Assembly: GCA_028708805.1 (NCBI GenBank)
Contig: JAQVYC010000002.1
Coordinates: 23,001 to 62,007 of the forward strand
Source: Clostridia bacterium
GTDB lineage: Bacteria; Bacillota; Clostridia; Christensenellales; UBA1242
Length of the DNA: 39,007 nt
Direction of reading: 5' to 3'
The notes below the pieces were generated by a model. It saw only the letters and a list, made by a program, of their open reading frames with translations, was not told where the DNA came from and did not search any database. Of this stretch, positions 15,907 through 24,900 are shown in pieces. How positions within the stretch are numbered: position 1 is the stretch's first letter; every line of letters begins with the position of its first letter. Position numbers and translations under genes: made by a program.

Positions 15907-18018
15907 TTAAACTCTTCTTATATTGCTAATTGTACCATTATTAAATTCAAATGTAAAGTTGCCTGTTGAAAAAATATCATAACTTGGAATGTTATCTTCT
16001 AAATGATTTTTAAAGGTGGTAAGTCGTAAATCATAATCAGAAAGTTCGGAAAACCCTTGACTATCTTTTTTAGAGTAAACCATATTAATCTTTGTGTTTT
16101 CAAAGTTGTTTTTTAAAGTTAAAATCTGATTACTGCCTAAATGGACATTACAAGCAAACAACATTGTAAAATTATTTACATTTATTAAAACTGCTTTTTT
16201 AAGTTCATTTAAATTTATAAACTCAATTTTAAATTCACCTGCAAAAATCGGCTCTGTTGTGTTAAGTATGACTTTGTCTATTTTGTATTTTGCAACAAAC
16301 TCACTAGTTTCGTCATCGGTTTCCGACATAACCACAAGTGTATGTACTTTTCTAATTTTTTGCATATTTAAATAATCCGAAACAAATTCGGTGTCTTTTG
16401 TCCCGCCCACAACTAAAACTTCATTATTTTTAGTTCTAAGAACTGCACAAGAATCGCTTGAATTCAATTGCGTAAAGGTGTTACTATTTGGAATATTAGG
16501 AAGATTGAAAATAATTGAAATCACAATGCAAACAACTGCAACACTCGAAATTATTATCGTCTTATTTATAAACTTCAAAAGAACATAACAGCTTAAAATA
16601 AACAAACTAATGTAAAAAAACATAAGCATTACATTATCTAGTTGCGGAAGTGTTAAAATTGAACTTTCAATTTCGGCAACAAAACCCGCCACTAATATAA
16701 TAAGTCGTAGAATAACATCAGGTATGAAAAGCAAAAAGCCTAAAAAGCCAAACAGACAAACTAAAATTATAAGTCCTAGCAAAATTATATAACCAACTGC
16801 AAATAAAGGAACAGAAATTAAATTTGCAAAAATTGTTAAGAAAGAAAGCTTGCCAAAATAAATTGCTAGAATTGGAAAAATAGCAATCGTGGTACTGACA
16901 TCAATTGCAATGGCAACACTTAAATTCCTTGGTATTTTTATTTTTTGCAAAGCTCTTGAAATTGGTTTCCAAAAAAAAGCAATTGCCAAAACACAAGCAA
17001 AACTCATTTGAAACCCTACATCAAAAACCATTAACGGCGAAAAAATTAAAATTATTAGCCCCGAAATTGCAATTGAGTTTAAAGTGTCATAAGGGCGACC
17101 GAACAGTCCAGCACTTAAAAACACAAGACACATTAAAGAAGACCTTACAACAGAAGCCGAAAAACTGCAAAGATATGCATAGATTAATAATATAATACCA
17201 ATGATTATAAATTGAGGTAATTTGGCAACTTTAAATTTTTTTAAAAGAAAAAATAAAGCCAAAGCTAGAAACTGAATTTGCAAACCCGAAACCGCTAAAA
17301 GATGTGCAATTCCTGAAATGCTAAAATCTTGCTTTAAGTCTTTGTTTAAATCAGACTTTTCGCCGAAAAGTGTATTAAATCCAAATAAGGCTCCGTTTTC
17401 TGACATATTATCTTGTAAAATTGTTTTGATTGAATCTTTTAATTTTTCAGAAAGTGTCATTTCGCCGTGGACTATTAATGTATCTTCAAAATTAACATAA
17501 CAAAAATAAGGTGTATTTTTCATATAAGCAAAATAATTAAATTTATTATTTTCGAATAAGTGATGATTGTAAATTTCAGCTGAAAACACCATTAGATTTC
17601 CAACTATTATATTTTCAGAACTTCCATAAATACAAACATTTATGTTATGTTCGTTTTTTTGGTTTATATTAACATTTTCAAGAGTTACATAACAATAATT
17701 GTCATTTTCAAAAATATCATCACTAATTCTGCCGTAAACGATACACTCTTGCCCGTTGTAAATTTGCCCACAAAAATTATTCGAATCTACATAAAAGGCA
17801 CCTATTCCTAGCAAAAATGCAAATGCAATATACAAAAAATGTTTCCATAACCTATAAACAAAACAAATTATAGTAAATGTAAGCCAAGTTAAAATTGTTA
17901 TAATTAAAATATAAATATCCGTCTTAAAAATAAAATTAGCAAAGCAAATGCCAATTGCAAAAGCCAAAAAGCAGTAAAATAAAGGTCTGAAATTTATAAT
18001 TCTTTTTTCCATATCCAT
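15907..18018 (-). CDS. comEC: ComEC/Rec2-type DNA uptake channel with degenerate C-terminal domain
   Basis: ComEC forms the membrane channel through which single-stranded DNA enters during transformation. The 703 residues comprise two or three N-terminal helices, a DUF4131-like OB domain (about 75-185), the polytopic competence domain (about 230-500) and a C-terminal metallo-beta-lactamase-like domain (about 525-703). The channel motif reads HLLAVSGLQ, with Gln247 where the family usually has His. The C-terminal domain has no HxHxDH: the matching segment reads LVVMSETDDETSEF, so metal binding and nuclease activity are probably lost. It forms a likely operon with holA. Confidence 0.9.
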   Translation of the reverse strand: MDMEKRIINFRPLFYCFLAFAIGICFANFIFKTDIYILIITILTWLTFTIICFVYRLWKHFLYIAFAFLLGIGAFYVDSNNFCGQIYNGQECIVYGRISDDIFENDNYCYVTLENVNINQKNEHNINVCIYGSSENIIVGNLMVFSAEIYNHHLFENNKFNYFAYMKNTPYFCYVNFEDTLIVHGEMTLSEKLKDSIKTILQDNMSENGALFGFNTLFGEKSDLNKDLKQDFSISGIAHLLAVSGLQIQFLALALFFLLKKFKVAKLPQFIIIGIILLIYAYLCSFSASVVRSSLMCLVFLSAGLFGRPYDTLNSIAISGLIILIFSPLMVFDVGFQMSFACVLAIAFFWKPISRALQKIKIPRNLSVAIAIDVSTTIAIFPILAIYFGKLSFLTIFANLISVPLFAVGYIILLGLIILVCLFGFLGFLLFIPDVILRLIILVAGFVAEIESSILTLPQLDNVMLMFFYISLFILSCYVLLKFINKTIIISSVAVVCIVISIIFNLPNIPNSNTFTQLNSSDSCAVLRTKNNEVLVVGGTKDTEFVSDYLNMQKIRKVHTLVVMSETDDETSEFVAKYKIDKVILNTTEPIFAGEFKIEFINLNELKKAVLINVNNFTMLFACNVHLGSNQILTLKNNFENTKINMVYSKKDSQGFSELSDYDLRLTTFKNHLEDNIPSYDIFSTGNFTFEFNNGTISNIRRV

Positions 18019-18112
18019 TTTGCTTTTGTACTTCTTAAATTAAAAGAAAACAAAATTTAATTTTGCATTTTCTTGTTAACCATAAATCTTGCTTATTTAT
18101 TATATAATCAAA

Positions 18113-19240
18113 CTAAATTTTTTTAATGTAACTGCGTCTACGCTTGTGTTGTATGTGATCAAAGTTATCCCAAGTTTGCTGAATTCTCAAATTATCTTCT
18201 AGCATTAAGTTAGTTTCGCAATATTCAAATTTTTCTTCAATCATATGCTCAATAATAAAACTCATAACAACGGCAGGTAAACCTTTATTTTGATACTTAT
18301 CTCTAACCCCAATTAAACCTAAATCGGCACGCTTGTTTTTTTTGCTCTTAACAGCCCGAAGCATTCTGATAAAACCAAAAGGAAGATATCTTCCCTTAGA
18401 TTTTCGAACAGCCTCTGATAAAGAAGGTATTGCAAAACCAAATGCAGCAATTTCATCGTTTTCGTCAACAATTGTAATAATATATTCTAATTTTATAAAA
18501 AGCTTAAACTGAGAAATAATCTGATCACGAAGCTTGTCTGTAAAAGGCACAACTCCATATAAAGTACTATATGCCTCGTCTAAAACATCGAAAATGCCTT
18601 TTTTATATTTTTCTATATATTTTCTTTTGCTTTTTTCTTTTACAACTCTTAATTTAAACCTTTTAAGAACAGCTTCAGATAATTTTTTTACTCTTTCATT
18701 TATTTCCTTAGGCGGAAATATTCTGTATTCTAACCAATCAATTTCTTTGCCGTAACCACATTTTTCAATTAATTTTGGATAATAATCATAATTATATTGC
18801 TCTTCAAAAGTAGAATCATAATCAAAACCATTAATTAAAAGACCTTCTCTATCTAAATCATTAAAACCAAGTGGACCGTGAACCATTTCCATTCCATTTT
18901 TCTTTGCCCATTTCTCCACTGCGCCAAAAAGAGCCTTAGCAACCTCTTCATCGTTAACGCTATCAAATCTTGAAAATCTAACTCTTTTTTCTTTTGTTTT
19001 TTCATTATAAACATTTTGTTGTATGCCTGCAATTCTGCCAACAACTTTTCCGTCTTTCAACGCAAGATAATAAACCGCATCACAATCTTTATATATCTCA
19101 TTTTTGTTGCGGTTAAAAAGTTTCATCTCGTCAACGCGTAACGGATGAACATAATATTCGCATTTATCATAAAGTTTAGTAGGAAAATCAACGAACTGCG
19201 CACGCTGTTTCCTCGTTATAACCTCTTTAATTTCTATCAT
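18113..19240 (-). CDS. GNAT-like N-acyltransferase family protein
   Basis: A 375-residue protein resembling a widespread uncharacterised family found in Clostridia and Bacteroidetes. It starts with MIEIKEVITRKQRAQFVDFP and carries the block MEMVHGPLGFNDLDREGLLI (about 120-140). A GNAT acyl-CoA motif appears near 305-325 (LGLIGVRDKYQNKGLPAVVM). Many charged residues and no membrane segment indicate a cytosolic enzyme. I start at ATG 19240: no Shine-Dalgarno exists, but a perfect -10 hexamer ends 6 nt before it, so the mRNA is probably leaderless. The acyl acceptor is unknown; a lipid role is possible but unproven. Confidence 0.75.
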   Translation of the reverse strand: MIEIKEVITRKQRAQFVDFPTKLYDKCEYYVHPLRVDEMKLFNRNKNEIYKDCDAVYYLALKDGKVVGRIAGIQQNVYNEKTKEKRVRFSRFDSVNDEEVAKALFGAVEKWAKKNGMEMVHGPLGFNDLDREGLLINGFDYDSTFEEQYNYDYYPKLIEKCGYGKEIDWLEYRIFPPKEINERVKKLSEAVLKRFKLRVVKEKSKRKYIEKYKKGIFDVLDEAYSTLYGVVPFTDKLRDQIISQFKLFIKLEYIITIVDENDEIAAFGFAIPSLSEAVRKSKGRYLPFGFIRMLRAVKSKKNKRADLGLIGVRDKYQNKGLPAVVMSFIIEHMIEEKFEYCETNLMLEDNLRIQQTWDNFDHIQHKRRRSYIKKI

Positions 19241-19246
19241 ATTAGT

Positions 19247-19275
19247 ATTATACAATTGACGGTTTCAAAAATCAA
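19247..19275 (-). promoter_or_regulatory. Promoter giving a leaderless mRNA for the GNAT-like gene
   Basis: On the minus strand TTGATT (19275-19270), 17 nt and TATAAT (19252-19247), then only 6 nt to the ATG. Transcription should begin at or next to the start codon. Confidence 0.7.
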
Positions 19276-19420
19276 GTATAATTGATTTTTTTTTATTTTT
19301 ATATTTTTTTGTGTGTTTTTGTTTTTTCTTGCAGTTTAATAATAAATAATTTTAATAAACTTTAACAACATTTTAATGAGTTTAGCTATAAATTTAAAAA
19401 CACATTAATATATTAACTTT

Positions 19421-20965
19421 GTGAAGTCAATTTTCAAGGCTGTGGCTCTTATTACTTTTTTCTCAGTAATAACAAGGTTTTTAGGCTTTTTATTTAGAGT
19501 TTATCTATCAAGGGAAATCGGTGCCGAAGCCCTTGGTATTTATCAAATTTCTTTTTCTGTTTTTATGGTCCTTGTTACACTTGTAGCAAGTGGACTTCCT
19601 CTTATTATCTCTAAAATTTCATCAAGATTATATACTATGGGTGAAGTCAAAAAAGAACGCTCAATGGTTACAACCGCACTTATTCTATCTATAATTACTT
19701 CTATTATAGCTTGTTTAATTGTTCTTGTTTTCAATAAACTATTAAGTGCAATCTTTACAGATGAACGCTGTATAATTTTGCTTATTATTCTATTGCCCGC
19801 AGTTATCTTCTCAGCAGTATACTCTACATTCAGGGGATATTTATGGGGACATTCTAACTATTTTGGTCTTTGCATATCCGAACTTTTTGAGCAGGTTGTA
19901 AGAATTATTATTTGCGTTTTGATGCTAAACGGAGCTTTAACTTTAATGGACGGAGCAATCACGGCGGCGACTTCTCTTACACTTGCATGTCTTTGCTCCG
20001 CCGCCTTTGTTACTATTTTATATTTTGTTTACGGTGGAAGGCTTAGCCGACCAAAAGGTTTTACAAAAGAATTAATTAAATCATCAATGCCTATAACAGG
20101 TGTAAGAATGGCATCTAGTTTAATCCAGCCACTAATTGCAATAATAATTCCTTTAAGACTTGTTGCCGCAGGAATGTCTGGGTCTGATGCAATTTCACTT
20201 TATGGAATTGCAATTGGAATGACTTTACCATTTCTTTTTATACCTTCTGCTCTGGTAGGCTCTTTGGGGACAGCTCTTGTGCCAGACCTTTCCGCAGCCG
20301 TAACTCAACAAGATACAAATCATGTAAAAAACAGAATTACTTCATCAATTATTGCAACAATGTTTATATCTTGCTTTTTTGTACCTTTGTATATGGGGGC
20401 GGGCAACAATATAGGAATTTTCTTTTATGGCAATGAATTAAGCGGGCAACTACTAGTTTATTCAGCTTGGATAATGATTCCTATCGGAATAACAAATATT
20501 ACTTCATCTATATTAAATGCCCTTGGATGTGAATTGAAATCTATGAAAAATTATCTTGTTGGTTCTGTTTTAATGTTACTTTCAATGTGGTTCTTGCCAC
20601 AGTTTATTGGAATTAACTCTATTGTTGTCGCAATGGGGCTTTGTATGAGCGTTTCAAGTTATTTGAATTTAAAAATGATAAATAAAGTAGCTACTTGCAA
20701 GGTTAGCATAAAAAAGCAACTTATGGCAATTCTGGTGATTTCTATCCCTGTGGCAAGTTTGGTTAGTTTTACTACAAATGTTTTAAACTATTTTATACCG
20801 CTGTTTTTTAATTTGGCAATTTCTTGTAGTCTTGGAGCATTTTTCTTCCTAGCCTTATGCCACATTTTCAAACTTATTGATATTAGAATCTGGTCTGTAA
20901 ATTTTGCATTAAAGATTAAATCTAAACTTAAAAAGAAGAAGACAGTGAATAAAATTCCTGTTTGA
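19421..20965 (+). CDS. SpoVB/MurJ-like polysaccharide or lipid flippase (MOP superfamily)
   Basis: A 514-residue membrane protein with about 14 helices and the family N-terminus (ITFFSVITRFLGFLFRVYLSREIGAEALGIYQ). It contains YSTFRGYLWGHSNY and IPSALVGSLGTALVPDLS, typical of SpoVB-type exporters that flip lipid-linked cell-wall or polysaccharide precursors. The C-terminus is basic (KIKSKLKKKKT). GTG is the start. There is no Shine-Dalgarno, and TATATT ends exactly 6 nt upstream, the same layout as the divergent GNAT-like gene, although no -35 is clear. The substrate cannot be told from sequence; a sporulation role is possible. Confidence 0.85.
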   Translation: MKSIFKAVALITFFSVITRFLGFLFRVYLSREIGAEALGIYQISFSVFMVLVTLVASGLPLIISKISSRLYTMGEVKKERSMVTTALILSIITSIIACLIVLVFNKLLSAIFTDERCIILLIILLPAVIFSAVYSTFRGYLWGHSNYFGLCISELFEQVVRIIICVLMLNGALTLMDGAITAATSLTLACLCSAAFVTILYFVYGGRLSRPKGFTKELIKSSMPITGVRMASSLIQPLIAIIIPLRLVAAGMSGSDAISLYGIAIGMTLPFLFIPSALVGSLGTALVPDLSAAVTQQDTNHVKNRITSSIIATMFISCFFVPLYMGAGNNIGIFFYGNELSGQLLVYSAWIMIPIGITNITSSILNALGCELKSMKNYLVGSVLMLLSMWFLPQFIGINSIVVAMGLCMSVSSYLNLKMINKVATCKVSIKKQLMAILVISIPVASLVSFTTNVLNYFIPLFFNLAISCSLGAFFFLALCHIFKLIDIRIWSVNFALKIKSKLKKKKTVNKIPV

Positions 20966-20983
20966 TTTATTTATAAGAAAAAA

Positions 20984-21007
20984 AAGTCTTAGTTTAATCT
21001 AAGACTT
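20984..21007. terminator. Terminator between the flippase and the Cys/Gly-rich gene
   Basis: AAGTCTTAG (20984-20992) and CTAAGACTT (20999-21007) pair perfectly with a 6-nt loop. The T-run is eight on the minus strand and interrupted on the plus strand, so it works best for the minus-strand gene and may serve both. Confidence 0.75.
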
Positions 21008-21182
21008 CTCTTTGAAAAATGTTTGTAATCTTTTAGAGTACTGAATATAGTTAAACAATTTAAAATATATGGCATATCTTATAAAAATTTATAACTTATT
21101 CACCAGCTCTTTTGTAAGCTTATTTAATTTGATAATTTAAATTTTATGGATTTTTTTTGATTTTAAAGATAGCTTATGTAAA

Positions 21183-21422
21183 TTATTTACAGCCACGGTC
21201 ATGACCACATCCACAACCACATATTGACAATAAAAGTATTATCCAAATAAAATTGCAACAATCCATTCCGCCACCGCATCCACAGCAACTAAGTAATAAT
21301 AATATTAAAATTAGCATGCATGGATCACAGCAGGATGAATTGCAACAATTATCCATATCTCGACCGCCGTATCCGCCGAATCCGCATCCATTTCCATATC
21401 CGCCGCCACCAAAAAAGTTCAT
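21183..21422 (-). CDS. Cys/Gly-rich small membrane protein
   Basis: A 79-residue protein with 15 cysteines and 19 glycines. It begins with a Gly/Tyr/Asn-rich region (NFFGGGGYGNGCGFGGYGG), then alternates Cys clusters (NCCNSSCCDPC, SCCGCGGGMDCC, CGCGCGHDRGC) with two hydrophobic stretches (MLILILLLL and FIWIILLLS). This layout recalls small Gly/Cys-rich proteins of the YjcZ or spore-coat sort, but I claim no homology. AGAGGAGG lies before the ATG, and a terminator follows, so it is a real gene rather than a chance frame. A metal-binding or disulfide-linked envelope role is a guess. Confidence 0.75.
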   Translation of the reverse strand: MNFFGGGGYGNGCGFGGYGGRDMDNCCNSSCCDPCMLILILLLLSCCGCGGGMDCCNFIWIILLLSICGCGCGHDRGCK

Positions 21423-21703
21423 AGGTATTTCCTCCTCTTAAATGTAAATAAAATTATGTTATGTAAATTAATTTTTTCTTTTGTACATTAAATTTTTTTT
21501 CTTTGGCTACATTTACATAATATGTTATTTCTTTAAATGTGTGCATTATTCATAGTTACTTCTAGCACTTAATCACTTTATTAGATTGGTAAAAAAGTAT
21601 GCGAACACGGAATAAATTCTAAAAGCATTGCAGAGTTTAATATACTAAAAACTTCATATAAAACAACAAAATTCAAAGATTTCTAAATAAAAATTGAATT
21701 TTC

Positions 21704-21760
21704 TAAATATGTTTAATAATCTGTCGAAAGCCGTTTTCATACTTTCTTCGACATATTTAG
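21704..21760. promoter_or_regulatory. Stem-loop carrying two inverted Spo0A-like boxes
   Basis: TGTCGAA, the 0A-box consensus of Firmicutes, occurs at 21722-21728 on the plus strand and again at 21753-21747 on the minus strand. Both are enclosed by CTAAATATGT (21704-21713) and ACATATTTAG (21751-21760). The boxes lie about 100 nt before the -35 of the surface-protein promoter. A 7-mer occurs a few times by chance in a window this size, so only the pairing is notable. There is no downstream T-run good enough for a terminator. Confidence 0.4.
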
Positions 21761-21853
21761 TGTTTTTCTGTTAGAATAGATTACTTGCTTTTATTTAAAA
21801 TAAATAAAGAAAGTATTCAATTTAAAAAAAATGCAAGAATTTGTTATTTTTCG

Positions 21854-21882
21854 TTGACAATAATGCCCCTATGGTATAAAAT
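21854..21882 (+). promoter_or_regulatory. Promoter of the Ig-like surface protein gene
   Basis: A perfect TTGACA (21854-21859), 17 nt and TAAAAT (21877-21882). The leader is about 32 nt and contains CAGGAG. Confidence 0.75.
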
Positions 21883-21920
21883 ATTTTCGTTATTATACAA
21901 ATATTAAACAGGAGTTTAGA

Positions 21921-24900
21921 ATGAAAAAATTTATTAAAAAATTCTCACTTATCATGGCATTAGTTATGTGTTTAGGATTAGGATATCCTGCACTTACGCC
22001 ACTAAGAGTGTCAGCGGAAGAGACAGCTTTCGATGTCGTAGTTCCGGGAATTATAATTGAAAATTTTAAAAACACAGCAACAAAGGGGGCACAGTATATT
22101 ATTCCGCAAGGAACTGTTGGTGCTGAAACTGCTACTATAACTGTTACCAACCCGATTGGTGAAGCAGTTGAAGATATAGCAAACTTCATCCCAGATATGG
22201 CAGGAACTTATATAATAAGTTATACGCACGGAGCACACGCAACAGATTTAACCCTTGATGTAAGCGGTGTTGCAACAGGCACAGAAATTACTTTTGAAAA
22301 GAATAGTAAATATATTGTGCCATCAATAATCAATCCAGAGCATCAAGATGATGGACTTAGAATAACATTACCTAATCCTAGTGTGGTTGATTCTAATGGC
22401 GACATAATTAATGCTGCCGTAGTTACAGTAACCGTAGCTTTCTCGGGAGAAAGTACAGATTATAGTTTTTTACTAGACGAAGTTACAGGTGATAACAACG
22501 AAAAATTTGATGTGCTAGAACTAGACCCAAATGCTAGCGGAATTTATACAATTAGTTATAAATATAAAAATGGAGACACATTATTAGCTTCTGCATACAA
22601 GACAATTCAAGCTGATGTTAATTATAACAATGATTTTGAATATACTTATGATTATGAAGCTTCATTACCGTCAACAGCTGAAATTGGAGTTAGTAAAAAA
22701 CTTCCTACAATATCAGCAACAACAAAAATTAAAAATAAAGATACAAAAATAGAAGCTTTTTACACAGTTAAAGCACAGTTAACAACAGGAGCTCAAACCG
22801 TTTACAATCTAGGCGATGACACTGCGGTTATAACTCAAAAAGACGGAGCTTACTACTTCACACCAATTTTAAATGGCGACTATATCATAACTTATACAGT
22901 TAAAAATTTCTTTAATAATGAACCAACAGTATCAAGCACAAGCTTCCAAATTGAAAATGTTAAAGATACAATAGCACCTGAAACAGTAGTAGTTATGCCT
23001 TACACAGAAGAAGACTTTAATGAAAAAGGTGTTTTAACTGACTATATAATTGCAAACGAAGCAATTGCAAATAATACAATCGATGAAAATATTTTACTTT
23101 TCCCTATCTATGCAAATGATGCAGCTAACGGGATTGTAGAAGATAACCTAACATTATATAGAACTTTGAAAAAGCAACCTAATACAACAATATTTGATGA
23201 AAGAACAGATATAACTGATGAAAACGCAAATGGAAAAATCTTAGTATTTAATTCTAATTTAGATATAACTGGAGAACCAACACATATAGTTTTGACAGTT
23301 AATATAAATGGAATTGCTGATGAAATTACTGAATCTCAGATTTATGTCGTTTCAGAATATACTAGCGAAGATAAATTACTTAATGGAACTTATACAATGA
23401 CCTATATTGCTAACGATAAAGCAGGAAACGGCGAAAAATATCCAACACCTTACACAATGGTAGTTGACTCAGACTTTGAAGACATTGATGCCCCTACTGT
23501 GAAATTTGCCGAAAATTTACCAACAGCAGTTTTCTTGGACACAGAAGTATCTTTCAAGGCTCCAACAGCCACAGACAAAGATAAAAAAGATACTCGTTTA
23601 AGTGTTTATATTACTTATAAAACAATAGATAATGGCATAGAATCTGCGGAAATCAGAGCTGATGCCGAAGAAAGCCTTATCTCTTATAATAGTAAAGCAG
23701 ACACATATAGTTTTACAATAACAGATGTAGATACTTCAAAAATTATAATTATTGCAAACTCACAAGATAATAGCGGAAACCTTGGAACAACAGAGCAAGA
23801 AGTAATAATATTAAACACGGGTGATAATGCACCTACAACAATTAGTAATGTTAATACTTCTACAACACAAGATGAAAGCGAATTAGTTAACGGAAATAAT
23901 ATATTACTACCAACCGTTATTTACGGCGATGATTTAATTGACTATTTAAATGTAGAAATATTAGTTGAAAATAATGGTGTTAATTATACTGCTTATGATG
24001 CTAAAAGAATTAGAAACTACACAGCTAATACCTTAACTGTTTCAGACGCATATTTCTGCGCTAACACTTCTGGCGAATACTTTGTAACCTATATTTCAAC
24101 TGATGCTGGCAACAATAAAACCATTTTAGTGTTTAGCGTTACTATTGGAATAAATGTTGGAATTATGAATTTTGAGTTTACTGGTCTACCTAGTCAAATA
24201 AATAATGGCTCAGCTGAAAAAGGCGAATCTGTAAGACTTGAAATACCTAACCTTGATTTAGGCTCAGCAACAGCTGAATATGAAATTGAAAACGGAACTT
24301 ATTACTTGGATATTACAGGCTCAAACTATAATTTATCTGGAAATTATTACTTTACACCAAATGAAGTTGGAACTTACACAATTCAGTATAAAGCAAACAT
24401 TGTTAACATTCTTTCACAAGAACTTTTAAAAGAAGTGGTAAGTGATGTTTATTCAATTGAAGTTGTAGACACAAACGGACCAATTTTTGATAATGAAGAT
24501 GTAATCTATATTGAAAACTATTTTGCAGATTATAATGCACAAGGTGTAAAAAAGGGAGATAATATAACCATTCCTTTACCATCATTATATAGCGATGTTG
24601 TTCGTGAAACTTCAACAGTTACAATTTCAACCTCTACTGGTGGAACAACAACTATTGATTTAAGTAAAGAAGATGACATTATTAGACTTACCGATTATAA
24701 ATTTAACCGAAATGACACATACACAATCACTTATAACTTGTTAGATGAATTTGGCAATAAAACTTCAAAAGCATTTACACTTGATGTAGGTGATGTTGAA
24801 CCGCCAGTTTTAGATATTGATGATAAAATCTTTGCTGATGAATATTCAATCAATCAAAAAATTGAAATAGATTTAAGTAAAATTTCGGCAACTGATAATG

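Larger units (their letters stand above)
21423..21920. other. Long AT-rich intergenic region
   Basis: About 500 nt without a credible gene, between the divergent Cys/Gly-rich gene and the surface-protein gene. It holds three ATGTAAA words (two direct near 21442 and 21461, one inverted at 21512-21518). Two of these lie in a 10-bp inverted repeat (21459-21468 with 21511-21520). It also holds a direct repeat TTTCTAAATA (21681 and 21701), a larger imperfect stem-loop with two Spo0A-like boxes, and the promoter of the surface-protein gene. Confidence 0.7.

Noticed and set aside
21253-21441. Pro/His/Gln-rich open frame opposite the Cys/Gly-rich gene
   Set aside because: It is the complement of a repetitive Gly/Cys coding stretch and has no start signals; the minus-strand gene has AGAGGAGG and a terminator.
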